A stretch of DNA of 33,440 nucleotides, taken from positions 1 through 33,440 of the forward strand of contig OMYS01000019.1 of the NCBI GenBank assembly GCA_900315305.1, read 5' to 3'. The stretch is from an uncultured Eubacteriales bacterium (lineage in GTDB: Bacteria > Bacillota > Clostridia > Lachnospirales > Lachnospiraceae). The position numbers were made by a program, and so were the translations under genes. Numbering within the stretch: position 1 is the first letter of the stretch; every line of letters begins with the position of its first letter. The notes beneath the pieces were generated by a model. It saw nothing but the letters and a program-made list of their open reading frames with translations. It did not search any database and was not told the origin of the DNA. Shown here piece by piece: positions 1-7,838 of the stretch.

Positions 1-1392
1 ATCAAATTAGGGTACGCACCGACCCGCCGCAGCATTTTCAGCGCGCCGGACGCGGTCAAATACAGGAACCTGACGGCGGACAAGCTCCGCGAGATGGGCG
101 TCGATTTTGTTGACATCGATGACATCAACGACGAGGGTCTTCTCTACGACGAGAACGACCGGCTGAAGATCGTGGAGAAGTTCAGACGCGAGAAGGTGGA
201 CGGCCTGCTGCTTGCGCACTGCAATTTCGGCACGGAGTACGAGTGCGCGCGGCTCGCGAAGGACCTGAACGTCCCGGTGCTTCTGTGGGGCCCGCTCGAC
301 GAGCGCCCGGATGAGAACGGACGGAGACTCCGTGACACCCAGTGCGGCCTCTTTGCGACAGGCAAGGTTCTGCGCCGGTTCCGCGTTCCGTTCACGTATC
401 TCACGAACTGCCGCCTTTCCGATCCGGTCTTCGAGCGCGGCGTGAGGGACTTCCTTGCGGTGTGCAACGTTGTGAAGACGTTCCGGAACATCCGGATTCT
501 GCAGATGGGCCCGAGACCGTACGACTTCTGGTCCACGATGTGCAACGAGGGCGAGCTTCTCGAGAAGTTCAACATCCAGCTCGCACCGATCCCGCTTCCG
601 GAGCTGACAGCGGCTGTGAAGCATGCCATCGCGGAGGACCCGCGTGTCGGCGAGACAATGGACTACTGCCGGAAGAACATGACAATCAATGTCACGGACG
701 AGCAGCTCACGAATGTCGCCGGCCTTGCGGTCGCGATGGAAGATCTGATCGCTAAGTACCACTGCAACGCCGGCGCGATCCAGTGCTGGAACGCGCTGCA
801 GGACGAGCTCGGCATCATGCCGTGCGCAGCAAACTCCATCCTCAATGAGAAGGGTATCCCGATCGTCTGCGAGACCGATATTCACGGCGCGGTCACAGCC
901 CTCATGGTTGAGGCGGCGGCCAATGACGGAACCAGAAGCTTCTTTGCGGACTGGACGATCCGCCATCCGGACATCCCGAACGGCGAGCTTCTGCAGCACT
1001 GCGGTCCGTGGCCGATCTCGGTTGCAAAGGAAAAGCCCTGCATCACCTACCCACTCGCCTTTGATTACCCGGGCGCGATCACGGCAGAGGCAAAGCACGG
1101 CAATGTCACGCTCGCGCGGTTCGACGGCGACAACGGCGAGTACAGCCTGCTCCTCGGCAACGCGAAGGGCGTCGACGGCCCGAAGGGCATGGGCACCTAC
1201 CTCTGGGTCGAGGTCGACAACATCAAGCGGCTCGAGGCAAAGATCGTCGAGGGACCGTATATTCACCACTGCGTCGGCATCCACAAGAACGTCGTCCCGA
1301 TTCTCTATGAGGCATGTAAATACATCGGCATCAAGCCGGACTTCTACGATCCGATCGAAGAGGATGTGAAGGCGTACCTCAGAGGAGAATAA
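1..1392 (+). CDS. L-fucose/L-arabinose isomerase-family protein (5' partial)
   Basis: The open frame runs from the first base of the window with no stop, so the gene begins upstream; the visible product starts IKLGYAPTRRSIFS, which in this family lies very close to the N terminus, so probably only a few residues are missing. The 463 visible residues look like the L-fucose/L-arabinose isomerase superfamily, which interconverts aldoses and ketoses using a bound divalent metal. Family-like stretches include GPLDERPDENGRRLRDTQCG and the late PYIHHCVGIHKNVVPILYEAC. It is first in a run with a split transketolase and an FGGY kinase, which suggests it makes the ketose that the kinase phosphorylates. 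The substrate cannot be read from the sequence; fucose isomerase-like proteins of this subgroup act on varied sugars. Assignment to the superfamily is fairly secure, specificity is open. Confidence 0.75.
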   Translation: MKLGYAPTRRSIFSAPDAVKYRNLTADKLREMGVDFVDIDDINDEGLLYDENDRLKIVEKFRREKVDGLLLAHCNFGTEYECARLAKDLNVPVLLWGPLDERPDENGRRLRDTQCGLFATGKVLRRFRVPFTYLTNCRLSDPVFERGVRDFLAVCNVVKTFRNIRILQMGPRPYDFWSTMCNEGELLEKFNIQLAPIPLPELTAAVKHAIAEDPRVGETMDYCRKNMTINVTDEQLTNVAGLAVAMEDLIAKYHCNAGAIQCWNALQDELGIMPCAANSILNEKGIPIVCETDIHGAVTALMVEAAANDGTRSFFADWTIRHPDIPNGELLQHCGPWPISVAKEKPCITYPLAFDYPGAITAEAKHGNVTLARFDGDNGEYSLLLGNAKGVDGPKGMGTYLWVEVDNIKRLEAKIVEGPYIHHCVGIHKNVVPILYEACKYIGIKPDFYDPIEEDVKAYLRGE

Positions 1393-1503
1393 TAAAAGCG
1401 GCACAGATTCCACAGCAGCGGATGGCAGGGAACGGACATAAGTCATATCTGCTCGTCCTATGAGACGAGGCGTTCAGCTTCACATACAGGAAAGGAAAAT
1501 ATC

Positions 1504-2337
1504 ATGAACACGTTAGCAGTCAAAGCCTATGAGCTGAGAGAGCATACAGTTGATATCATCATGGCCGGCGGAGGCGGACACATCGGCGGCGACATGTCAG
1601 TCATGGAGGTCCTCGTGAGCCTCTACTACAAGCAGATGAACGTCGCGCCGGACCGCACAGACGATCCGGACCGGGACCTCTTCATCATGAGCAAGGGCCA
1701 CTCCATGGAGGCCTATTACGCGGTCCTCTGCGACAAGGGATTCCTCGATTATGAGGACGTGAAGAGCCGTTTCTCGAAATTCGGTTCCCCGTACATCGGC
1801 CATCCGAACAACAAGCTTCCGGGTATCGAGATGAACTCCGGTTCTCTGGGGCACGGTCTTCCGGTTGCAGTTGGCATGGCGCTTGCGTGCAAGCGCGACG
1901 GCAAGCAGAACCGCGTCTATGTTGTGACCGGCGACGGCGAGCTCGCCGAGGGCTCCAACTGGGAGGGCTTCATGTCCGGCGCGATGTTCGGGCTCGACAA
2001 TCTCTGCTGCGTGATCGACCGGAACCGTCTCCAGATCTCGGGCTCGACGGAGGAGGTCATGGCCCTCGAGGATCTGAAGAACAAGGTCGCGTCCTTCAAC
2101 TGGAATGTCATTTCCGTCGAGGACGGTAACGACATCGATCAGCTGAACGCCGCATTTGAGGAAGCGAAGACCGTGAAGGGCCGTCCGACCTGCGTGATCG
2201 CGAACACCGTAAAGGGCAAGGGATCACCGGTTATGGAGAACAAGGCATCGTGGCATCATCATCTCCCGAACGAGGAGGAATACAAGGAGATCATGAAGGA
2301 TCTGGAGGACAGGAAGGAGGCCCTTGAAAATGAATAA
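1504..2337 (+). CDS. transketolase, N-terminal (TPP-binding) subunit
   Basis: This 277-residue protein is the N-terminal half of a transketolase, made as a separate subunit. It carries the thiamine diphosphate binding motif GDGELAEG (G143-D144-G145) followed by LDNLCCVIDRNRLQISG, plus the GGGGHIGGDMS motif (H26), the SKGHS motif and the GSLGHGLPVAVGMA stretch of the family. Ribosome binding site AGGAAAGGA lies at 1488-1496. Its stop overlaps the start of the C-terminal subunit by 8 bases (ATGAATAA), a sign of translational coupling. Two-subunit transketolases act both in the pentose phosphate pathway and in dedicated sugar pathways, such as the apulose-4-phosphate transketolase of D-apiose catabolism. 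Position between an isomerase and a sugar kinase favours a dedicated catabolic role (inference). Confidence 0.92.
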   Translation: MNTLAVKAYELREHTVDIIMAGGGGHIGGDMSVMEVLVSLYYKQMNVAPDRTDDPDRDLFIMSKGHSMEAYYAVLCDKGFLDYEDVKSRFSKFGSPYIGHPNNKLPGIEMNSGSLGHGLPVAVGMALACKRDGKQNRVYVVTGDGELAEGSNWEGFMSGAMFGLDNLCCVIDRNRLQISGSTEEVMALEDLKNKVASFNWNVISVEDGNDIDQLNAAFEEAKTVKGRPTCVIANTVKGKGSPVMENKASWHHHLPNEEEYKEIMKDLEDRKEALENE

Positions 2338-3262
2338 AATCGCCAATCGGAAGGTTATCTGCGATGTTCTCATGGAGCACGCAAAGACAGATAAGGATAT
2401 TTACGTTCTCTGCAGCGACTCACGCGGCTCCGCATCTCTGACACCGTTCTTTGACGCATTTCCGGACCAGTCCGTCGAGGTCGGCATCGCCGAGCAGGAC
2501 CTGGTCGGCATCTCGGCCGGCCTTGCGAAGTGCGGGAAGAAGCCGTTTGCGGCGTCCCCGGCGAGCTTCATTTCCACGAGAAGCTACGAGCAGTGCAAGG
2601 TCGACTGCGCGTACTCCGACACCAATGTCAAGCTGATCGGCATTTCCGGCGGCATCTCCTACGGCGCGCTCGGCATGAGCCATCACTCCGCGCAGGACAT
2701 CGCCGCGATGAGCGCGATCCCGAATATGCGCGTCTATCTCCCGAGCGACCGCTTCCAGACAAGACATCTGATCGAAAATCTCCTTCAGGATGAGAAATGC
2801 GCGTACATCCGTGTCGGCCGCAATCCGGTCGAGGATGTCTACACGGAGGATAACTGCCCGTTTGAAATGAACCGCGCGACAAAAGTCCGCGAGGGCAGCG
2901 ATGTCGCGATCATTGCCTGCGGCGAGATGGTCCGCCCGGCAGTCGATGCGGCGGATCTTCTCGCAAAGGACGGCATCTCCGCGACAGTCCTCGATATGTA
3001 CTGCGTAAAGCCGCTTGATGAGGAGGCTGTCATCCGCGCTGCGGAGAAATCAAAGCTTGTCGTCACGGCCGAGGAGCACAGCCCGTTCGGCGGTCTCGGT
3101 TCCATGGTCGCACAGGTTGTCGGCAGAAGCTGCCCACGGAAGGTGGTCAATATCGCGCTTCCGGACGCGCCGGTCATCACAGGTACGTCGAAGGAGGTCT
3201 TTGACTACTACGGCATGACGGGCGAGGGCATCGCAAAGCGCGTGAAGGAAGAACTCGGATAA
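2330..3262 (+). CDS. transketolase, C-terminal subunit
   Basis: This 310-residue protein is the C-terminal half of transketolase (pyrimidine-binding domain plus C-terminal domain). The catalytic glutamate that activates TPP is in VGIAEQDLVG (E55). The segment GGISYGALGMSHHSAQDIAAMSAIPNM and the late VVTAEEHSPFGGLGSMVAQVV are typical. I chose ATG at 2330, not the upstream TTG at 2324, because AAGGAGG at 2314-2320 gives a 9-base spacing to 2330 but only 3 to 2324. The gene overlaps the N-terminal subunit by 8 bases, so both halves are probably made in equal amounts and assemble into one enzyme. A 146-base gap without obvious signals separates it from the kinase. Confidence 0.92.
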   Translation: MNKIANRKVICDVLMEHAKTDKDIYVLCSDSRGSASLTPFFDAFPDQSVEVGIAEQDLVGISAGLAKCGKKPFAASPASFISTRSYEQCKVDCAYSDTNVKLIGISGGISYGALGMSHHSAQDIAAMSAIPNMRVYLPSDRFQTRHLIENLLQDEKCAYIRVGRNPVEDVYTEDNCPFEMNRATKVREGSDVAIIACGEMVRPAVDAADLLAKDGISATVLDMYCVKPLDEEAVIRAAEKSKLVVTAEEHSPFGGLGSMVAQVVGRSCPRKVVNIALPDAPVITGTSKEVFDYYGMTGEGIAKRVKEELG

Positions 3263-3408
3263 AGTAGTGACTCACTGACAGACGGGGTACCGACCGTTTG
3301 CATCAGAGACACTAAAAAATTCGCAATCAGATGTCACTGGGAGAGCAAGAAATCTGAACGAACAGAATGACAGTACGCGCCTGGAGGACGCACAAGGAGA
3401 CAGGAGAC

Positions 3409-4887
3409 ATGAAGTATATACTCGCGGTAGATCAGAGCACACAGGGCACGAAGGGACTGCTCTTTGACGGAGAGGGACGCCTTGCCGCACGGGCGGACAG
3501 GGCCCACCGTCAGATCATAAATGAAAAGGGCTGGGTCAGCCACGACCCGATGGAGATCCTCCGCAACACGCTCGGCGTGTGCAGGGATGTGCTCGGAAAA
3601 GCCGGAGTAGCTGCAGGCGATGTGGAGGCGTTTGGCATTTCCAATCAGAGAGAGACGTCTCTGATGTGGGACCGCGAAACCGGCAAGCCGGTCTGCGATG
3701 CCATTGTCTGGCAGTGCGCGCGGGCAGCTGAGATCGCGGAGCTTCACGAGAGGGCCGGCGAGGCGGATAAGATCTGGAAGAAGACGGGGCTTCGATTATC
3801 CCCGTATTTCCCGGCGGCAAAGCTGCAGTGGATCATGGAGCATGTGCCGGAGGCGCGCGCTCTTGCCTCCCGCGGAATGCTTGCAGCCGGCACGATCGAT
3901 ACCTGGCTTGTCTGGAACCTGACGGAGGGGCATCAGTTCCGGACAGATTATTCGAACGCGGCCAGGACACAGCTCTTTAACAGCTTCGGCCTTATGTGGG
4001 ACAAGGATCTTCTTCGCATGTTCGGCATCCCGGAGTCCGCAATGCCGGAGGTTTCTATGTCCGATTCTGTATTCGGCATGACGGACCTCGGCGGCCTTCT
4101 CCCGAAGGCGGTCCCGGTCTGCGGCGTGCTCGGCGACAGCAACGGAGCTCTCTTCGGGCAGAACTGCCGGAAGAGCGGCGGGATCAAGGCTACCTACGGC
4201 ACAGGCTCCTCGGTCATGATGAACATCGGCGAGAAGCCTGTGCTCTCCGAATCCGGCCTCGTCACGTCGATCGCCTGGGGCATCGGCGGGAAGGTCAGCT
4301 ACGTGCTCGAGGGAAATCTCAATTACACGGGAGCTGTCATCACGTGGCTCAAGGACGAGATGCATCTCATTTCCAGCGCGGGTGAGACGGAGGAGCTTGC
4401 GGAAAATGCAAACCCGAAGGACAGATCCTACTTTATTCCGGCCTTTACGGGCCTTGGCGCGCCGTACTGGGATTCCGAGGCGACCGGTCTCTTTACCGGG
4501 ATCACAAGAACGACCGGCAGAAACGAGATGGTGCGGGCATGCCTTGACAGTATCGCCTACCAGATCACCGACCTTGTGAAGATTATGCGGAAGGAGTCGG
4601 GGCAGGCAGTCCGCAGGCTCCATGTCGACGGCGGTCCGACCGCAAACCGCTATCTCATGCAGTTCCAGGCATCGATGGCCGAGACGGATGTCATTGTTCC
4701 TGATCTTCAGGAGCTCTCAGGCATGGGCGCCGCGTACCTCGCGGGCATCTCCTGCGGTCTTTACGATTCGGAGCGCATCTTCGAGCATGTCCGGCACAGC
4801 GTGTACCGGCCGGATATGGACGGAGAGACAAGAGAGCTGCTCTACGGCGGCTGGAAGAAGGCCGTGGCGCAGGCACTCACACACTAA
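3409..4887 (+). CDS. FGGY-family carbohydrate kinase (glycerol kinase/xylulokinase-like)
   Basis: A 492-residue ATP-dependent sugar or polyol kinase of the FGGY family. The N terminus YILAVDQSTQGTKG is the phosphate-binding loop; GISNQRETSLMWDRETGKP and GTIDTWLVWNLTEG are closest in feel to glycerol kinase; D243 in LGDSNGALFG is the expected catalytic base; YGTGSSVMMNIG and HVDGGPTANRYLMQFQA form the ATP-binding C-terminal half. ATG at 3409 is preferred over ATG at 3367: AAGGAG lies at 3394-3399 and the conserved FGGY start follows at once, while the longer form adds an unrelated 14-residue head. Next to an isomerase and a split transketolase it most likely phosphorylates a ketose (inference); plain glycerol kinase is an alternative but fits the neighbours less well. 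Confidence 0.85.
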   Translation: MKYILAVDQSTQGTKGLLFDGEGRLAARADRAHRQIINEKGWVSHDPMEILRNTLGVCRDVLGKAGVAAGDVEAFGISNQRETSLMWDRETGKPVCDAIVWQCARAAEIAELHERAGEADKIWKKTGLRLSPYFPAAKLQWIMEHVPEARALASRGMLAAGTIDTWLVWNLTEGHQFRTDYSNAARTQLFNSFGLMWDKDLLRMFGIPESAMPEVSMSDSVFGMTDLGGLLPKAVPVCGVLGDSNGALFGQNCRKSGGIKATYGTGSSVMMNIGEKPVLSESGLVTSIAWGIGGKVSYVLEGNLNYTGAVITWLKDEMHLISSAGETEELAENANPKDRSYFIPAFTGLGAPYWDSEATGLFTGITRTTGRNEMVRACLDSIAYQITDLVKIMRKESGQAVRRLHVDGGPTANRYLMQFQASMAETDVIVPDLQELSGMGAAYLAGISCGLYDSERIFEHVRHSVYRPDMDGETRELLYGGWKKAVAQALTH

Positions 4888-4895
4888 ACGGAAAA

Positions 4896-4991
4896 TTACA
4901 GGTTTGCTTTTCCCCAGTCCTTCAGCTCAAGAAGAATTGGGAGCAGGCTGAGAGACTTGCCCGTGAGCGAATATTCGACGCGCACGGGCAT
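4896..4991 (-). pseudogene. remnant of an HxlR-family regulator (C-terminal 31 codons)
   Basis: Read on the minus strand, 31 codons ending in TAA give a peptide beginning MPVRVEYSLTGKS and ending ELKDWGKANL. This matches the C-terminal wing and last helix of HxlR-type winged-helix regulators (compare PPKTEYSLTERGKTL in the intact HxlR gene at 25639-26013). Upstream codons in the same frame do not continue the family pattern, and no ribosome binding site is seen. It is best read as the tail left after deletion of most of an HxlR gene, now lying in the 3' region of the sugar operon. It was probably never a functional short gene. Confidence 0.6.
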
Positions 4992-4994
4992 TGG

Positions 4995-5036
4995 AAACCG
5001 ACTCTCTGTCTTAATCGGAGAGCCGGTTTTTCTTTT
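4995..5036 (+). terminator. rho-independent terminator after the isomerase/transketolase/kinase operon
   Basis: A 12-base stem (4995-5006 with 5018-5029, one A-C mismatch) and an 11-base loop are followed by TTTTTCTTTT. It lies 107 bases after the kinase stop and is oriented to end the plus-strand operon. It also overlaps what would have been the body of the deleted HxlR gene. Confidence 0.7.
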
Positions 5037-5117
5037 ATCTCCGGCCTGCGCCGGAGCAGTCTCTGTGCTATACTCTTTTCATGCTACAATGCTGTGAGTA
5101 AAGAGAAAGGAGGCCAT

Positions 5118-5900
5118 ATGGACTCAAATATCATACAGGGAATTGCCATCCCGTTTATCGGAACCTCACTCGGCGCGATGTGCGTCCTCTTCATGAAGAA
5201 GGACCTCGGACGGACTGTGCAGCGCGCGCTGACCGGCTTTGCGGCCGGCGTCATGGTGGCCGCGTCGATCTGGAGCCTGCTCATTCCGGCTATGGAGGAG
5301 AGCACGTCCATGGGGAAAATGAGCTTCCTTCCGGCAGTCATCGGGTTCTGGCTCGGCACGCTGTTCCTACTTCTTCTGGACCATGTCATCCCGCACCTGC
5401 ACATGAATGCGACGAAGGCGGAGGGCCCGAAGAACCATCTGGCGAAAACGACGATGATGCTTCTTGCGGTGACGCTCCACAATATCCCGGAGGGCATGGC
5501 CGTCGGCATTGTCTACGCCGGCTTTCTGACCGGCTCGCCGAAGATCACGGCGGGGAGCGCGATGGCGCTCTCGCTCGGCATCGCGATTCAGAACTTCCCG
5601 GAGGGCGCGATCATCTCGATGCCCATCCATGCGCAGGGAAAAAGTAAAGGACGCGCCTGCCTGGACGGGATCCTCTCGGGTGCAGTCGAGCCTCTTGGCG
5701 CCCTGCTGGTGCTGGCTGCAGCCTCTGTGTTTGTTCCGATCATGCCGTACCTCTTAAGCTTTGCGGCGGGCGCGATGATGTATGTTGTCGTCGAGGAGCT
5801 GATCCCGGAAATGTCAGCCGGGGAGCACTCAAATATCGGCGTGCTCATGTTTGCAGCGGGATTTACGCTCATGATGGCGCTCGACGTGGCGCTCGGGTAA
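5118..5900 (+). CDS. ZIP-family divalent metal transporter
   Basis: A 260-residue membrane protein of the ZIP family, which moves zinc or related divalent metals into the cytoplasm. The paired metal-site helices are clear: AVTLHNIPEGMAVG (helix 4, with H, N, P-E) and GIAIQNFPEGAIISMP (helix 5, with Q-N-F-P-E-G). The loop before them holds a short histidine run (DHVIPHLHMN), as is common. About eight hydrophobic segments can be counted. ATG at 5118 is chosen because AAAGGAGG at 5106-5113 precedes it; an upstream GTG at 5094 has no such site. It is similar in layout to the bacterial ZupT/GufA type. A MATE exporter follows 36 bases later, so the two may be cotranscribed, although no shared function is obvious. 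Confidence 0.93.
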   Translation: MDSNIIQGIAIPFIGTSLGAMCVLFMKKDLGRTVQRALTGFAAGVMVAASIWSLLIPAMEESTSMGKMSFLPAVIGFWLGTLFLLLLDHVIPHLHMNATKAEGPKNHLAKTTMMLLAVTLHNIPEGMAVGIVYAGFLTGSPKITAGSAMALSLGIAIQNFPEGAIISMPIHAQGKSKGRACLDGILSGAVEPLGALLVLAAASVFVPIMPYLLSFAAGAMMYVVVEELIPEMSAGEHSNIGVLMFAAGFTLMMALDVALG

Positions 5901-5936
5901 GAGGCCGGTGACGGCAGAAAGGAATTTGAACACCAA

Positions 5937-7298
5937 ATGAATTCGTCAAAAACGGGGAGCCGCGCGAGTGTCGACCTGATCCACGGTCCCATTATGCCGT
6001 CGCTGCTTACATTTATGTTCCCGGTGTTTATCTCGAACGTCTTTCAGCAGCTCTACAATGCCGCCGACACAGCGATTGTCGGCAACTTTCTCGGCGAGAA
6101 CTCTCTAGCGGCCATCGGCGCGTGCGCGTCAATCTTCGAGCTCCTGACCGTCTTTGCCAACAACATGGGCAATGGCTTTGCTATGGTTACAGCGCGCGCA
6201 TTCGGCGCGGGAAATGAGAGAAATCTCCGGCGGTCGGTCGCCGGCTCGATTCTGATCGGCGCGGCAGCGGTCGCGGTGCTCACGATTGCCTCTGTGCTCG
6301 GGCTTCGCCCGCTCCTTAAGCTCATCAATACGCCGAATGCGATTCTTGACGAGGCATACTCGTATATCCGCATCGTGGGCGAGTGGCTCGCAGTGACATT
6401 TCTCTACAATCTCTGTGCGGGACTTCTGCGCGCAATCGGAAACTCCGTGATGCCGCTCGTATTCCTCATTTTCTCATCCGTGCTCAATGTCGTGCTCGAC
6501 ATTTTCATGATCACGTCTCTGCATATGGGAGTGGCCGGCGCGGCGTACGCGACCGTCATCGCACAGGCGGTCTCCGCAGTGCTCTGTGTGCTGTACATTT
6601 TCCGGAGGGCGAGAATTCTCATTCCGCGCGTGGAGGATTTCCGACATATCGGGCGGTTCATGCTGGCGGACCTTGCGGGACAGGGCTTCTCCATGGCATT
6701 CATGGGCTCGATCGTCAGCATCGGCTCGATTATTCTCCAGTTTGGCATCAATGGCCTCGGCGAGGCTGTCATTGCGGGCCACGTCGCGGCGCGGAAGATT
6801 TTCTCGATCGGGAACCTCCTGTTCATGTCGATGGCCTCGGCCATGGCGACCTTTGTGTCGCAGAACCGCGGCGCGGACAAGAGAGACCGGATTCTCACGG
6901 CCATGCGGAAGGCAAGATGGTTTGATCTTCTCAGCATGCTCATTGTCGCTTTCCTTTTTTACTTCACAGCAACGCCGCTCATGAGGCTTATTTCCGGGTC
7001 GGACAACCCGGTGATCCTCGGCAACGGAACGGCCTATCTTCGGTTCACAGCGCCGTTCTATTTTGTCCTCGGCATGCTTCTGCAGACGAGGTTCGCCCTG
7101 CAGGGACTCGGCGCAAAGCTTGTGCCTCTCATTTCCAGCGGGATTGAGCTTATGGGGAAGATTCTCTTCACATGGCTTCTCGTGCCGAGATTCGGCTATC
7201 CGGCTGTCATTGCCTGTGAGCCGGTCATCTGGCTGTTCATGACGGCACAGCTCCTGTATGCATTTTATAAGGACCCGTATATCCGGGGCAAAGAATAA
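5937..7298 (+). CDS. MATE-family efflux transporter
   Basis: A 453-residue polytopic membrane protein with the two-fold internal layout of MATE exporters (about 12 helices). The N-terminal hallmark FPVFISNVFQQLYNAADTAIVGNFLG matches the family's substrate and ion pathway region, and FRFTAPFYFVLGMLLQTRFALQGLG is the matching C-terminal half. MATE proteins export cationic drugs or metabolites using Na+ or H+ gradients; specificity cannot be predicted. AGAAAGGA at 5917-5924 precedes the ATG at a somewhat long 12-base spacing. It ends shortly before a perfect 12-bp hairpin at 7344-7372. Confidence 0.93.
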   Translation: MNSSKTGSRASVDLIHGPIMPSLLTFMFPVFISNVFQQLYNAADTAIVGNFLGENSLAAIGACASIFELLTVFANNMGNGFAMVTARAFGAGNERNLRRSVAGSILIGAAAVAVLTIASVLGLRPLLKLINTPNAILDEAYSYIRIVGEWLAVTFLYNLCAGLLRAIGNSVMPLVFLIFSSVLNVVLDIFMITSLHMGVAGAAYATVIAQAVSAVLCVLYIFRRARILIPRVEDFRHIGRFMLADLAGQGFSMAFMGSIVSIGSIILQFGINGLGEAVIAGHVAARKIFSIGNLLFMSMASAMATFVSQNRGADKRDRILTAMRKARWFDLLSMLIVAFLFYFTATPLMRLISGSDNPVILGNGTAYLRFTAPFYFVLGMLLQTRFALQGLGAKLVPLISSGIELMGKILFTWLLVPRFGYPAVIACEPVIWLFMTAQLLYAFYKDPYIRGKE

Positions 7299-7343
7299 AG
7301 GGGCATGGCGAACCTTACGAAAAGTGAATAAGAATGATATGGC

Positions 7344-7372
7344 GGAGGGCAGACCACGGCGGTCTGCCCTCC
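7344..7372. terminator. perfect 12-bp hairpin downstream of MATE gene
   Basis: GGAGGGCAGACC at 7344-7355 pairs perfectly with GGTCTGCCCTCC at 7361-7372 around a 5-base loop (ACGGC). There is no T-run on either side, so it may be a weak or factor-assisted terminator, or an RNA-stabilising 3' end, for the ZIP-MATE unit. Confidence 0.5.
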
Positions 7373-7374
7373 CT

Positions 7375-7494
7375 GCGTGTATAGATCACTGCGATTCGGC
7401 AGAATGTACATTTGCGAAGTACCGCAGCCTCCTTGCGCGTATAGATAGCTGCCGATATGGACCGGAATTTGCCGGAGTACATGTTCAGAAAACA
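7375..7494. repeat. imperfect 60-bp tandem duplication
   Basis: GCGTGTATAGATCACTGC (7375-7392) recurs as GCGCGTATAGATAGCTGC (7435-7452), a 60-base offset, and a second matching stretch (TTTGCGAAGTAC at 7411, TTTGCCGGAGTAC at 7468) follows in each unit. No gene is evident here. This is the proximal part of the 540-base region between the MATE gene and the arabinose operon. Confidence 0.45.
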
Positions 7495-7520
7495 GCACGG
7501 AGGTTGTAAGTATATGACCT

Positions 7521-7618
7521 GTACAAGTTGACAAAAATATATACAACTACTTGCGGACTTGGTCAATATGTACAAACCTGTATGGGTCGTGTTTGTATAA
7601 GTGTACGAATTTTGTACT
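7521..7618 (+). promoter_or_regulatory. cluster of AraR-operator-like half-sites
   Basis: The B. subtilis AraR operator is ATTTGTACGTACAAAT. Half-sites close to it appear here: GTACAAGT (7521-7528), GTACAAAC (7570-7577), GTTTGTAT (7591-7598) paired with GTACGAAT (7603-7610) across 4 bases, and TTTTGTAC (7610-7617). They lie directly upstream of a good sigma-A type promoter and the operon itself encodes an AraR-like repressor, so an operator role is likely (inference). Confidence 0.55.
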
Positions 7619-7624
7619 GACATG

Positions 7625-7653
7625 TTGACGAAGCACTGGCAATGATATATAGT
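7625..7653 (+). promoter_or_regulatory. sigma-A-type promoter of the arabinose operon
   Basis: TTGACG at 7625-7630 and TATAGT at 7648-7653 are separated by exactly 17 bases. Transcription would start near 7660, giving a leader of about 180 bases before the binding-protein gene. AraR-like half-sites lie just upstream and another operator-like site lies in the leader. Confidence 0.6.
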
Positions 7654-7784
7654 CGATAACAGCAAAGGAACCAAAAACCTATCGCCAAAACGGCTTGCTA
7701 ATTGCAATAATGCACAAAGATGCAAACGGAAAGCGAGAGAGAGGGTTCCGCGAATTGTCTGTTTACAAAACGGGACATGCTTTT

Positions 7785-7800
7785 ACATGTATGTACAACA
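7785..7800 (+). promoter_or_regulatory. AraR-operator-like palindrome in the operon leader
   Basis: ACATGTATGTACAACA matches the AraR operator consensus ATTTGTACGTACAAAT at 11 of 16 positions, and its core ATGTATGTACAA (7787-7798) matches TTGTACGTACAA at 10 of 12. It lies downstream of the predicted start site, 39 bases before the first ATG, which suits repression by roadblock or by looping to the upstream sites. Confidence 0.5.
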
Positions 7801-7838
7801 GACGGGGATTGCCGGATAAAGGCAGAAGGAGGAAACGA

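Noticed and set aside
7..1446. Long minus-strand open frame of 479 codons opposite the isomerase gene
   Set aside because: It lies antisense to a clearly conserved enzyme, has an arginine/valine/leucine/aspartate-rich composition typical of GC-rich antisense frames, and shows no family signal.
1420..1470. CTCGTC-CTATGA-GACGAG hairpin between the isomerase and transketolase genes
   Set aside because: Only 6 base pairs and no other signal; within chance for GC-rich sequence.
7375..7494. Possible CRISPR-like repeats
   Set aside because: Only two diverged units, no constant spacer length and no cas genes.
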